The notes under the pieces were generated by a model. It ran no database searches and had not been told where the DNA came from. It saw only the letters and a list, made by a program, of their open reading frames with translations. A program made the translations under genes and the position numbers. A stretch of 64,000 nt of DNA from Xenorhabdus doucetiae (GTDB lineage Bacteria > Pseudomonadota > Gammaproteobacteria > Enterobacterales > Enterobacteriaceae), in contig NZ_FO704550.1 in the NCBI RefSeq assembly GCF_000968195.1, positions 1,922,001-1,986,000 on the forward strand. The letters are read 5' to 3'. Positions 28,001-36,188 of this stretch are shown here, piece after piece. Numbering within the stretch: position 1 is the first letter of the stretch; every line of letters starts with the position of its first letter.

Positions 28001-28051
28001 CTGTTGAGTCACCACACAAGGCGCAGCGGTGTCAGCCAGCATAAACTGCAC
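22022..28051 (-). CDS. NRPS, second part of a frameshifted three-module gene (A2 remainder-T-C-A-T-E)
   Basis: A 2,009-codon frame that continues the NRPS broken at about 28072. It opens inside adenylation 2, at the sequence corresponding to QFMLADTAAPCVV. It then carries carrier 2 (GGNS at ~26697), an LCL condensation domain (HHIAIDG ~26150), adenylation 3 (TSGTTG ~24705), carrier 3 (GGDS ~23565) and an epimerization domain (HHLIID with SW, ~23000). Pocket codes by eye are DASVVAAVCK (A2) and DASAVAAVCK (A3), aromatic-like. The C-terminal tail, rich in His, Asp and Glu and ending KKTILDV, is suited to act as the short linear motif bound by the TubC-type docking domain of the next NRPS. The apparent start is an internal GTG without a ribosome site, so independent translation is unlikely. 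Confidence 0.85.
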   Translation of the reverse strand: MQFMLADTAAPCVVTQQRHLTTLTEYAQALVEPPILLAADNPAITANQPVENPVSINKPVDLAYIIYTSGTTGQPKGVMVEHRNVTHLVAAQAELFDITKKNKALLFAAYVFDASVSELFLSLLHGLTGYLCSDAERSDALAVAQLIQREEIEIATLPPVLLKLLVGTELPSLQLLVTAGESPSLDFLDYFSRHSDVVNAYGPTEITVCAAGKHYQHGDIAGNIGRAINNVRLYVLDEQGNPSPIGAAGELYIGGAGVARGYLNRPELTAERFVENPFASDEDKTKGYTKLYKTGDLVRRLPDGELEYLGRNDFQVKIRGYRIELGEIESALTSHPQVRQAVVIDREHQGNQVLAAYLVMDGTVSDDTLLAHLSARLPDYMLPAGFTRIDAIPLTLNGKLDRRALPVPVWENRDSYVAPRNALETRLCAIWQEVLGLERVGIADNFFRMGGNSLTAIKLTAAIRQTLAMEVSLTQLFESKTIAALAAHKEHTGTVIPHLAWDRYPLSFAQERMLFIEQFEQGTDAYHVPYLVQLDSDTCLPLLETAINQLAERHAVLKMVYLSNDEGQRYQQVLDRALVIKSSPCCEDINTLLNAIHVEVTTPFSLAAEPSLRLCHYALADKHYLLLLWHHIAIDGWSIDLFINELAEIYAALSEGRDSQLPALDITYGDYAAWQRDYLQGDVRERQLAYWQQTLADYESLALPTDYPRPAQVSYAGRDVNFTLNTELSGQLRALAKTQETTLYTVLLSGFYVTLAKLSGQNDIVLGTPTDNRHHAQTQSLIGMFVNSLVLRAKFKQTASVTVLIKQIHQLVADAKAHQDMPFEQLVEALDIERDTARHPIFQVMFGLQSFGENLSSIGKLPFQPVTLDESLYSPAKFDLSLFLSDGQARISGCLNYAVSLFSEATIARLAGLYQRVLAALVADQQQSLSDIDSLSAEERHTLLHDWNQTDAPYPQDKTLPQLFEAQTERTPDKVALVFEGETLTYRQLNQRANQLAAVIRQYSLQANTPIALYLDRSLEMVISMLAVLKAGGAYVPISPEYPPERVQFMLADTAAPCVVTQQRHLTTLTECAQALAEPPILLVADNPAITANQPVENPVSINKPADLAYIIYTSGTTGQPKGVMIEHRNVTHLVAAQAALFDITKKKKSLLFAAYVFDASVSELFLSLLHGLTGYICSETARSNAFAVAQLIQREGIEIATLPPALLKVLVGTELSSLQLLVTAGESPSLDFLDYFSQHSDVVNAYGPTEITVCATGKRYQHGDIASNIGRAINNVRLYVLDGYGNPSPVGATGELYIGGAGVARGYLNRPELTAERFVTNPFASDEDKAKGYTRLYKTGDLVRWRLDGELEYLGRNDFQVKIRGYRIEPGEIETALTTHPQVKQAVVIDREHQGNRVLAAYLVTDSALSDDTLVRYLSSRLPDYMIPASFTPIDAVPLTLNGKLDRRALPEPVWENRDNYIAPRNALETQLCAIWQDVLGLERIGIEDNFFRIGGDSIISIKLVSKLRQAGFSLQVKAIFDAPTIARLAQWLTQTSAAATVVAEQGLLSGEFDLLPVQQRFFNLNLPNPHHWNQAFMIQLPGNINPAEIEQALIILTERHDMLRAHFIATENGYRQCYPPAMPSWLPVLRQCDIGEFTETELHQQLTQWQSGFDYCNGPLWQAAHLAGYADGSARLFFAFHHLIIDAVSWRIITEDMRLLLQGMPLPAKTSSYRQWVAAVHHYAQQHQDEVSYWQQVVAGNDINSALDKITHHLSGISAEITDILLHEANTGYHTEINDLLLSALTLALQATFSRTVNDIVLEGHGRETIDSTLDIAETVGWFTTLYPVRLEMQADIAATIIHTKEMLRAVPNKGIGYSALHQAGYLTGDLPAISFNYLGQLGGISHQKQNWSLTSDGCGTVIASENSSHLLLAINGAVQAGKLQFSVDSRLPQPQTEAFISAFEQALNSVIIAGQKQAQQGGIKTPSDYGIQGVSIEQLNQLTHRFGHVDHEDSPSYPEKKTILDV
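24775..27867. repeat. ~3.1 kb near-identical internal repeat, copy 2
   Basis: The partner of 12400-15492, offset by 12,375 bases. It spans adenylation 2 (from the TSGTTG region), carrier 2, condensation 3 and the front of adenylation 3 in the upstream NRPS. Shorter highly similar blocks also link the DCL condensation domains (about 28300-29850 with 15920-17470) and the ends of the A6 and A3 adenylation domains. Confidence 0.85.
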
Positions 28052-31000
28052 GCGCTCCGGGGGATATGTCGGGAAATCGGCACATAGGCGCCGCCGGCTT
28101 TTAGCACCGCCAGAATACTGATTACCATTTCCAGACTGCGGTCAAGGTACAGGGCGACTGGCGTATTGGCTTGCAGGGCGGGTTGACATTGTTCGCGGAT
28201 AACGGCGGCCAATTGGTTTGCCCGTTGATTTAGCTGCCGGTAGGTCAGGGTTTCGCCCTCAAATACCAGTGCCACCTTATCCGGTGTCTTTTCAGACTGT
28301 GCCTCAAACTGTTGCGGCAAGGTTTTGTCCTGCGGATAGGGGGCATCGGTCTGGTTCCAGCCATGCAGCAGGGTATGGCGCTCTGCTTCACTGAGAAACT
28401 GAATGGATGTATGCGGTTGGTGGGGATTATCAGTCACGGCATGCAGAATACGCGCAAGCTGGTGAAGCAAGCGTTGTGCCTGTTGATCGGCCAGCCAGTC
28501 TTCACCATACCCCAATTTGATAGTCAGGCGGTTATCCTGCTCATAGGCCATCAGCGATAAGGGATAATCGGTTTTTTCGATGGCACGGCGGAATATCAGG
28601 GCATGTTCAATACTGTCCCCGTTTTCACTGACCGCCGGGACGGGGTAGTTTTCAAAGACAAACAGACTGTGGAATAACCGTTCCCCGTCGGCTTGCAGGC
28701 CGGCCAGTGAGACCGCACTGTGGCTGTTAAGGTCGGCGATCGCCTTTTGTATATCGTGTAACACACTCATCACACTGTCGGTTTTGTTCCACTGCACCAT
28801 TAACGGCAAGGTATTGATATACAGACCGACGCTGGATTCAATCCCTGCCACCGGCACATCACGGCCGGAGACGGTGGTGCCGACAATCGTTTGTTTATCC
28901 CCGGTGTAACTGTGCAGTAATTTATGCCAGGCAAATTGCAGCACTACATTCAGGGTAACGCCCTGCATGCGGCACAGGTTCTTAAGTTGCTCATAAGTGT
29001 TGCCCTGTACGATAAGCGCTTGTTCGGCTGGCTTTTCGACGGCTTTTATCTGTGTTAAATCAACGCGATGAGTTAACAGAGGCGCAAGATCATTGGCGAC
29101 CTGAAATTGGGCTTTGCGCTCTGCCCAATATCCCTCAGATTCTGCTTTGTGCGCCAGATAGTATTGCTGAGTGGCCAGATAAGCCTGTTCGGCGACGATC
29201 TGGGGCGCTTGTCCTTGCACCAGTGCGTTGTAATATTCGTGCACGGCCTGTAATAAAATCGGGCCACTCCAGCCGTCAGTAATCGTGTGGTGTTGCGTGA
29301 TCAGTACCGTTAGCAGTTGTTCATGCTGCTTAATTAAAGTAAAGCGGGTTAATCCGGGTTGGCTTAAATCAAAGGGCAGGGTGCGGTCATGTTGCTGGAT
29401 GGCATCAATCGCCTGATTGCGCGCGTGTTCGGGCAATTGGCTGATATCGTTGATCTGGAAATTATCCGCCCGGATACTGGCACCCGTTGTGACAATCTGT
29501 AAAATTTCGCCTTCCCAATCAAAGGCCGTTCTCAGGATCGGATAACGCAGTGAAGCCAGCGCCCAGGCTTGTTGGTAGGCGGCAAGATCAATAGGCGCGT
29601 GATAATCCAGCAGCAGTTGCACGCGGTAGGCATCATCCTGGGGTTGAGCCAGATGATGATAAATAAACCCTTGCTGTAAACTGGTGGCCGGATACAGGGC
29701 TTCTATTGGATAGCGTTGCTGTAAACGTTTTAAGCGTGCAATGGAAACGGCTTTAAATTCATAATCACTGGGGGTCTTCACGCCGCCCGATTGCGCCTGT
29801 TGCTGGCCGGCAGTGATCACCGTCTTGAGTGCCTGTTCAAAGGCGGTGATAAATATCTTTGTCTGGGCTGATGGCAAACGAGACAATACACTGAATTGCA
29901 GTTTTCCCGCCTGAACGGCGCCATTGATATCCAGCAATAAATGACTGCTATTCTCGCTGGCGATGACTGAACCACAACTGTCATCGGTCAATGCCCAGTC
30001 CTGATGGCGGGTTTGTCCGGCCTCACCCCCCAATTGGCCGAGGTAATTAAAACTGATGGCTGGCAAATCGTCGGGCAGGTATCCGGCCTGATATAAGGCA
30101 CCGTAGCCAATCCCTCTATTGGGAATAGCCCGCAGCCTCTCTTTGGTGTGAATAATCGTCTGCGCAATATCGTCCTGCATGACCAGACGCACCGGATAGG
30201 CCGTAGTAAACCAGCCGACGGTTTCGGCGACATCCAGCGTATTGTCGATGGTTTCCCGCCCGTGCCCCTCAAGAATAATGTGGTTTACTGATCGGGAAAA
30301 TGTTGTCTGCAATGCCAGAGTGAGGGCACTGAGCAGTAAGTCGTTAATTTCGGTGTGGTAACCTAAATTGGCTTCATGGAGCAGGATGTTTGTCCGTTCG
30401 GCAGATAAATTCAGTTGATGCAGATTGGCTTCTATCATGACCGGATAAGTCTCTTTTCCGGTCATGATGCCCTGCCAGTAGGGGATTTCGTCTTGATGTT
30501 GCACGGCGTAGCGGTGGACAGCCGCGACCCATTGCCGGTAACTACTGGTTTTCGCCGGCAGGGTTTCGCCCTGCAATAATCTGTGCATATCTTCCGCAAT
30601 AATCCGCCACGATACCACGTCGATAATCAGGTGATGAAAGGCGAAGAATAGTCGGGCGCTGCCGTCGGCGTATCCGGTCAGGTGAGCGGCTTGCCATAAG
30701 GGGCCGTTACAGTAATCAAAGCCGCTTTGCCATTGGGTCAGTTGCCGGTGTAATTCTGTCTCTGTAAATTCACCGATATGACAGTGCCGTAATGCCGGCA
30801 ACCAAGACGGCATTGCCGGCGGATAGCACTGACGGTAGCCGTTTTCGGTAGCGATAAAATGGGCACGTAACATATCATGCCGCTCGGTCAGGGCGATCAG
30901 GGCTTGCACAATATCTGCCCGTTTGCTGTCGCCGGGAAGTTGCAGCATAAAGGCCTGATTCCAGTGGTGCGGACACGGCAGGTTCTGGTTGAAGAAATCG

Positions 31001-34000
31001 TGCTGGATCGGTAATAAGCCAAATTCCCCGCTGAGTAATCCCTGCTCTGCCACCACGGTAGCCGTAGGGGCGGTTTGTGTCAGTCGTTGCGCCAGCCGCG
31101 CCACCGTAGGTGCTTCAAAAATCGTTTTGACTTGCAGGGAAAAGCCTGCCTGCCGCAGTTTGGAGACTAAGCGGATACTGACAATCGAATCGCCACCGAT
31201 ACGGAAAAAATTATCCTCAATACCGACCTGCCCTAATCCCAGAACCTCTTGCCAGAGCGCACATAATCGGGTTTCCAGCTCCGTGTGCGGTGCGATATAA
31301 CTGTCCCGGTTTTCCCATACGGGATCGGGCAACGCATGGCGATCGAGCTTGCCGTTGGTGGTCAGGGGAACAGTATCAATACGGGTAAAGCTGGCGGGCA
31401 GCATATAGTCCGGCAGGCGAGTGGCAAGATGCGCTATCAGTGTGTCATTGGTCAGTGCGGCATCGGTGACCAGATAAGCAGCCAGTGCCTTATGGCCGGC
31501 ATGCTCCCGGTCAATCACCACCGCCTGTTTCACCTGCGGGTGAGAAGACAGGGCGGTTTCAATTTCCCCCAGTTCAATGCGGTAACCGCGGATTTTGACC
31601 TGAAAATCATCGCGCCCCAGATATTCGAGGTTACCGTCCGGCCGCCAGCGCACCCGATCGCCGGTTTTATACAGGCGGGTGTAACCCTGAGCTTTGTCTT
31701 CGGCTGTGGCAAACGGGTTTTCCACAAAACGTTCGGCCGTCAATTCCGGGCGATTCCGATATCCCCGCGCCAGTCCGGCGCCGCCGATATACAATTCGCC
31801 GGGGGCACCCATCGGAGACAGTTTGCCCTCATGATTCAGGACATACAGGCGGGTATTATGGTGCGCTTTGCCAATGGGAATGCTGCCGTTAAATTCACCC
31901 ACGACATCAAAGTGAGTGACATCATTGGTGGTTTCTGTCGGGCCATAGAGGTTAATTAACATGCCCGAACCCTGATTGATGGCGTTAAACGCGCTGACGT
32001 GGGACATCGTCAACGCCTCTCCGCCGCACAAAACATAACGGATAGTGCGGGGCAACGGTTGCCCTAAATCCCTTATGGTCTGGCAAAACGCCCCTAACAT
32101 GGACGGAACAAATTGCACCACCGTCACGCCGGTTTTCTGTATCAGTTGATATAAGGTTTCGGGCTGTCTATGGATATCCGGTGAAGCCATCACGATACTG
32201 GCTCCCATCCAGTTGGCGGCCAGTAGCTCCCAGACGGAGGCGTCAAAAGTATAAGGGATTTGTTGCAGCACCTTATCTGATGCCGTTAATGGATATCGGG
32301 ATTGCATCCAACACAGGTGATTGATGACGTTTTGATGGGTTAATTCAACGCCTTTGGGCTGTCCGGTCGTGCCAGAGGTGTAGATAATGTAGGCCAGATC
32401 CGTGCTTTTGTTTATCGGCAGCAAATTTTCCACGGATTGGTGTTGGGTGACTGTCCGGTCATCGATGGCTATCAGTGTTGGCGGGATGGGCAAAGTCTGG
32501 GTACATTCCGCCAGTGTCGTCAGATGCTGTTGCTGGGTCAGCAGGCACGGGCTGCCGGTATCTTCCAGAATAAATTGCACGCGCTCCGGCGGATATTCCG
32601 GCGAAACCGGCACATAAGCGCCGCCGGCTTTCAGTACCGCCAGAATACTGATCACCATCTCCAGACTGCGGTCAAGGTAGAGGGCGATGGGAGTATCCGC
32701 TTGCATCGGTGCATGGCGTTGTTGCTGACAGCGTTCACGTATGACAGCGGCAAGCTGGTTTGCCTGTTCGTTGAGCTGACGGTAGGTCAGGGTTTTCTCT
32801 TCGAATATCAATGCCACATGATGGGGAGTCGCCGCCGCCTGCATCTCAAACTGCTGCTGCAATATATTATCCTGCGGGTAGGGGACGTCGGTTTGGTTCC
32901 AGCGATGCAGCAGGGTGTGACGCTCTTGCGCTAATAAAATAGGTAATTCACTGACGGGTAAAGCAGGCATGTCAAGCAAAGCAGCAAATAAGTTCTGCAA
33001 TCGCGCAAATATTCTGTTTATCTCTTGCCGGCTAAAATAGTCCCGTAAGTAATCTATCGTGATGATGAGCGCTTGATCATAGCCAAAGTCCTGCAATCGA
33101 AAAACAATAGGATCAGTATTCAATCCGCCATTGACATTATAATGCTGGGCTTGGTTGATTTCAGAGGCTGACTCTGAAAGCCTTTCATAGAAGATAAATA
33201 TATTGGGTAAAGCCATGCCGTGGTTGTGAGCCATGCGAACCAAATGAGAATGAGGAAATTGGCTGTGGCGGTAACTCTCTTTTAGCGCTAATTCCATTCG
33301 GTGGATCTGTTCAATAACCCGGACGGTGTTGGCAACATGACAATGTACGGGATAGATATTTGCCTGCATGCCCACCACATGTTTCTCTAATTTTGTCTTT
33401 CTGCCATGCGTAATGGTATTAAAGGTTAATGCTTGTTGTCCTGTCAGCGCCGACATCATAATGATGACCAGACTGGAAAAGACGGAGAGAAGATTCGTTT
33501 TATTTTTTTTACAAAAAGCACGTAAATCGGCTTTCATTGACAGGGGTAATGCTAATGCCTCGCTCTCAGAACCCGTATTTTGGTAATAAGGTGTTAATTG
33601 ATGTATATCGTTTTTTGTTAAAAAGTCGTACCAATAATTTTTATCTTTTTCGTAATGAAACGAGTTCAGGTATTCTTTTGCTCTCTCTATGGTGTCTAAA
33701 TATTGCGGGATTTCTGCTAACCACGCGGTAGATGTTTTATTTTTCAGACAAACGTACAATTTATGGACATATTCATGGAGCCGGAATAAACCGACGCCAT
33801 CAATCATAATATGGTGGAATTTAGTGAAGAAGTAATATTTTTCGCTAGTAATACGAATTAATGCGACTTGATATAGGATCTCATTGGGGAAATTAATGGG
33901 AATTTCTATCTGTTGCTGCATCCAGAGTTTGGCTTTTTCTTCAGGATCAGGCTGCATGGCAAAATCATGGAGCAGGACTAATTCCGGATCACGCTGATTC

Positions 34001-34248
34001 TGCATATATTGGATGGCTTCATTATCCGAATTAACCGATATGCGTAGCCTTAGCATATCAATATGCTGATGCAGTAACCGCCATGTTTGTTGCAGGGTGG
34101 CTATATCAATTTCACCTTCCATCAAGGTATACCAACCTAGGTTGTGCAATAGGGGATTTTCATGGAGGGTTTGTTCGTAAAATACATCCTCTTGAGCGGG
34201 ATGAAGGTGATATAAGTTCGAATTTAACGAACCTTCAGGTATTCTCAT
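28009..34248 (-). CDS. NRPS, first part of a frameshifted three-module gene (starter C-A-T-E-C-A start)
   Basis: A 2,079-codon frame. Domains: starter-type condensation (~10-430, FHHIMIDG ~147), adenylation 1 (TSGTTG ~620), carrier (GGDS ~1017), epimerization (HHLIID...SW ~1203), DCL-type condensation (SLQQGF ~1516, HHTITDGWS), then the first ~80 residues of adenylation 2. There the frame is lost, and the last ~20 residues are out-of-frame. With one base restored the gene would run 34248-22022 and code 4,075 residues. A starter C domain at the N-terminus suggests that the first residue is N-acylated with a fatty or short acyl group, or that the domain is decorative. The A1 pocket code by eye is DAWSLGLNDK, which I cannot assign. 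No clear ribosome site precedes the ATG. Confidence 0.88.
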   Translation of the reverse strand: MRIPEGSLNSNLYHLHPAQEDVFYEQTLHENPLLHNLGWYTLMEGEIDIATLQQTWRLLHQHIDMLRLRISVNSDNEAIQYMQNQRDPELVLLHDFAMQPDPEEKAKLWMQQQIEIPINFPNEILYQVALIRITSEKYYFFTKFHHIMIDGVGLFRLHEYVHKLYVCLKNKTSTAWLAEIPQYLDTIERAKEYLNSFHYEKDKNYWYDFLTKNDIHQLTPYYQNTGSESEALALPLSMKADLRAFCKKNKTNLLSVFSSLVIIMMSALTGQQALTFNTITHGRKTKLEKHVVGMQANIYPVHCHVANTVRVIEQIHRMELALKESYRHSQFPHSHLVRMAHNHGMALPNIFIFYERLSESASEINQAQHYNVNGGLNTDPIVFRLQDFGYDQALIITIDYLRDYFSRQEINRIFARLQNLFAALLDMPALPVSELPILLAQERHTLLHRWNQTDVPYPQDNILQQQFEMQAAATPHHVALIFEEKTLTYRQLNEQANQLAAVIRERCQQQRHAPMQADTPIALYLDRSLEMVISILAVLKAGGAYVPVSPEYPPERVQFILEDTGSPCLLTQQQHLTTLAECTQTLPIPPTLIAIDDRTVTQHQSVENLLPINKSTDLAYIIYTSGTTGQPKGVELTHQNVINHLCWMQSRYPLTASDKVLQQIPYTFDASVWELLAANWMGASIVMASPDIHRQPETLYQLIQKTGVTVVQFVPSMLGAFCQTIRDLGQPLPRTIRYVLCGGEALTMSHVSAFNAINQGSGMLINLYGPTETTNDVTHFDVVGEFNGSIPIGKAHHNTRLYVLNHEGKLSPMGAPGELYIGGAGLARGYRNRPELTAERFVENPFATAEDKAQGYTRLYKTGDRVRWRPDGNLEYLGRDDFQVKIRGYRIELGEIETALSSHPQVKQAVVIDREHAGHKALAAYLVTDAALTNDTLIAHLATRLPDYMLPASFTRIDTVPLTTNGKLDRHALPDPVWENRDSYIAPHTELETRLCALWQEVLGLGQVGIEDNFFRIGGDSIVSIRLVSKLRQAGFSLQVKTIFEAPTVARLAQRLTQTAPTATVVAEQGLLSGEFGLLPIQHDFFNQNLPCPHHWNQAFMLQLPGDSKRADIVQALIALTERHDMLRAHFIATENGYRQCYPPAMPSWLPALRHCHIGEFTETELHRQLTQWQSGFDYCNGPLWQAAHLTGYADGSARLFFAFHHLIIDVVSWRIIAEDMHRLLQGETLPAKTSSYRQWVAAVHRYAVQHQDEIPYWQGIMTGKETYPVMIEANLHQLNLSAERTNILLHEANLGYHTEINDLLLSALTLALQTTFSRSVNHIILEGHGRETIDNTLDVAETVGWFTTAYPVRLVMQDDIAQTIIHTKERLRAIPNRGIGYGALYQAGYLPDDLPAISFNYLGQLGGEAGQTRHQDWALTDDSCGSVIASENSSHLLLDINGAVQAGKLQFSVLSRLPSAQTKIFITAFEQALKTVITAGQQQAQSGGVKTPSDYEFKAVSIARLKRLQQRYPIEALYPATSLQQGFIYHHLAQPQDDAYRVQLLLDYHAPIDLAAYQQAWALASLRYPILRTAFDWEGEILQIVTTGASIRADNFQINDISQLPEHARNQAIDAIQQHDRTLPFDLSQPGLTRFTLIKQHEQLLTVLITQHHTITDGWSGPILLQAVHEYYNALVQGQAPQIVAEQAYLATQQYYLAHKAESEGYWAERKAQFQVANDLAPLLTHRVDLTQIKAVEKPAEQALIVQGNTYEQLKNLCRMQGVTLNVVLQFAWHKLLHSYTGDKQTIVGTTVSGRDVPVAGIESSVGLYINTLPLMVQWNKTDSVMSVLHDIQKAIADLNSHSAVSLAGLQADGERLFHSLFVFENYPVPAVSENGDSIEHALIFRRAIEKTDYPLSLMAYEQDNRLTIKLGYGEDWLADQQAQRLLHQLARILHAVTDNPHQPHTSIQFLSEAERHTLLHGWNQTDAPYPQDKTLPQQFEAQSEKTPDKVALVFEGETLTYRQLNQRANQLAAVIREQCQPALQANTPVALYLDRSLEMVISILAVLKAGGAYVPISRHIPRSACSLCWLTPLRLVW
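28068..28076 (-). other. One-base deletion frameshifting the NRPS
   Basis: The plus-strand sequence here reads GTCGGGAAATCGG, whereas three equivalent A-domain positions in this window read GTCGGTGAAAT. One T is missing between 28072 and 28073. The frame before the site codes the A-domain motif AGGAYVPIS and then turns into an unrelated tail ending at 28009; the frame after it resumes the A domain at once. Confidence 0.9.
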
Positions 34249-35205
34249 AATAAATTATATGAATGCATTCCGTTTACAAGTTATTTGTAATGTATGATAC
34301 AAATGAGTAGATTTAAGCACATTGCCTAACCTTAATGTATTTATGTTTTAGCGTTAACCTATTTCAGAGCGCTATATCTTATTTCTTACAATTTTTAATA
34401 TTATTTTAATAGGTATTGGCATAATCTATCATGGCATCATTACAGCAGATCTCGCAACCTTTCAGCACCCTTCCTTATAAAAAATGGTTAATACTTAATC
34501 GGCTAATGGTTAAAGTTTTATTTCTGTTATATGATATATTCAAGTATACATCCTTATCACCTACCTGTTCCGATCAAATTATTTTTCCCAATAATCGTCA
34601 TTATTTATTACTCGTTATCCAATGGTCATAGCTATGTGATCATAACGCTTTGAGCTTAAATAGTGATTATCATTTGAAACGAAGTCTATAATATTTTTTA
34701 TTTAATAGGATTATGTTTTTTAAATTACCCATGAATACAAGGCGATATGGTTAAAATGCTTTGTGGTTATTTGTTGGTATTTAAATTGTTATTATGGTTT
34801 TTTATCTGGATAAATAACTTTCTATTCTTTTTTATATTAAAATGAATGATTTCTTTAAGTTATTTTGCCTAGGCGTTATTCATGGGTTTTATATTGTTTT
34901 TATTAATTATAAAAGTGGTTTGAATTTATTGGTAATGATGTTGAAGTATGTGGAGTGATTAATTTAAATAATTACTGGAAAGTGATTTTCTTTAAATATT
35001 GATGTTTGTCATTATTCCATTAAATGATTTTCTGTGAAATTTATCGCCCCGCGACGCAGGGAGATAATAAAGGTATCTTGAAGTACGACGAATATAAAGA
35101 TAGATAAATACCTCATTTCTTTAAGGCATTGCATTTTAAGTTATGGTAAATTGGGCGGTTTTTTGGAAATTTGGTCTATCTTATCATTTGGGCTTGGTGA
35201 GCAAT
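34249..35205. other. Long AT-rich region upstream of the NRPS operon
   Basis: About 950 bases, strongly AT-rich compared with the NRPS, with no convincing gene; a 66-codon frame at 34431-34631 shows no recognisable sequence and no ribosome site. It must hold the NRPS promoter on the minus strand and the SMR promoter on the plus strand, but I see no near-consensus site. The AT-richness would suit H-NS-type silencing of an acquired cluster (inference). Confidence 0.55.
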
Positions 35206-35538
35206 ATGAATGTGTGGGGTTATTTGTTTATCGCGATTTTGTCTGAAGTGATAGCGACAACAATGTTAAAAACGGCTGATGGCTTCACCCGCTTAGTACC
35301 GTCTATTGTTGTCGTATTGGGATATTGCTTATCGTTTTGGGCGTTATCACAGGTTGTAAAAACGATGCCCTTGGGGATTGCTTACGCGGTTTGGTCTTGC
35401 CTTGGTATTGTTTTAGTTTCTATTGCAGGGATATTTTTATATCAACAAAAATTAGATTTACCGGCAATCATCGGTATTTTGCTTATTATTGCGGGTGTTT
35501 TGGTTATAAATTTACTTTCTAAAAGCGCAGGTCACTGA
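35206..35538 (+). CDS. Small multidrug resistance (SMR) efflux protein, EmrE/QacE type
   Basis: A 110-residue membrane protein with four predicted helices, the exact size of the SMR family. The essential proton/drug-binding glutamate is E14 (MNVWGYLFIAILSEV), and the helix-3 pattern around AYAVWSCLGIV matches EmrE (AYAVWSGLG), with Cys in place of the Gly. Family members work as antiparallel dimers exchanging protons for cationic compounds. I chose ATG 35206, preceded by GGTGAG, because the upstream in-frame extension (from 35143) is not family-like. It lies next to the NRPS cluster, but nothing shows a role in exporting the peptide. Confidence 0.9.
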   Translation: MNVWGYLFIAILSEVIATTMLKTADGFTRLVPSIVVVLGYCLSFWALSQVVKTMPLGIAYAVWSCLGIVLVSIAGIFLYQQKLDLPAIIGILLIIAGVLVINLLSKSAGH

Positions 35539-35584
35539 TCTATACCTAAATCAATATTAAATAGCGTTTCAAAATGACAGGAGC

Positions 35585-35619
35585 CAATCTTGTCCCGCGC
35601 GTCACGCGGGACAAGATTG
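35585..35619. terminator. Perfect 15-bp hairpin after the SMR gene
   Basis: CAATCTTGTCCCGCG (35585-35599) pairs perfectly with 35605-35619 around the loop CGTCA, 46 bases after the SMR stop. No T tract follows on either strand. It probably marks the 3' end of the SMR transcript, or is a palindromic repeat similar in style to the one at 10251. Confidence 0.5.
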
Positions 35620-35674
35620 CAAACGCTCATTATTATGAAAATTCATTGAATCCGATAGTTAAACTGGAGACGAT

Positions 35675-35965
35675 ATGTTGTTAAAGCGAGGCATTGTCCT
35701 TGTCCACCTGTTGCTGGTGGGCACGATATTGGCGGGTTGCAGCGGGCATCAAACAAAGACTTCATCAAGCGGCCACAAACATTATCAATACTCTGATCTG
35801 GGTATTAACTTGAGCAAAGATGCCAGTGACAATTGCTCTGATGCCGGCGGTATTCCGGCATTAACCCAGCAATTGAATGGGCAGCAAGTTCCTGTTTGCC
35901 AACTGGCGAACGGCCGTCGCTGCAACGAACAGGCTTTGTTGGAAGGTGGGTGTACCTCTTTTTGA
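35675..35965 (+). CDS. DUF333 family small lipoprotein
   Basis: A 96-residue protein with a lipoprotein signal peptide (lipobox LAGC, Cys22) and a C-terminal DUF333 domain recognisable by conserved cysteines and the pattern GQQVPVCQLANGRRCNEQAL..GGC. DUF333 members are found in the envelope of enterics and are sometimes loosely labelled hemolysin-like; their function is not established. Probably membrane-anchored and monocistronic. Confidence 0.85.
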   Translation: MLLKRGIVLVHLLLVGTILAGCSGHQTKTSSSGHKHYQYSDLGINLSKDASDNCSDAGGIPALTQQLNGQQVPVCQLANGRRCNEQALLEGGCTSF

Positions 35966-36188
35966 TTCTTATGGCAGAAGCGCTGTTGTTCATAGGGCGG
36001 GTTACACCTGATTCGGGTGTAAATGCCAATGCGCTTCTGAGCCAAGGTGGTTTTTCCACAGAGATTGGTAAAGTGGGCATCGCTCCAATAATTCATCATG
36101 GGTACCGCTATCTACTTATGCCGTGAATCACACATTACCGAAAGAACATAATACAGCGGAAGATCAATAGACGTTTCGGTCATGCTGA

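Noticed and set aside
28009..28051. Programmed ribosomal frameshift joining the two NRPS frames
   Set aside because: There is no slippery heptamer or stimulating hairpin at the site, and three other equivalent positions carry the extra base; a simple deletion or sequencing error explains it better.
34431..34631. A 66-codon frame upstream of the NRPS
   Set aside because: AT-rich, with no ribosome site and no similarity to MbtH or other small NRPS helpers.
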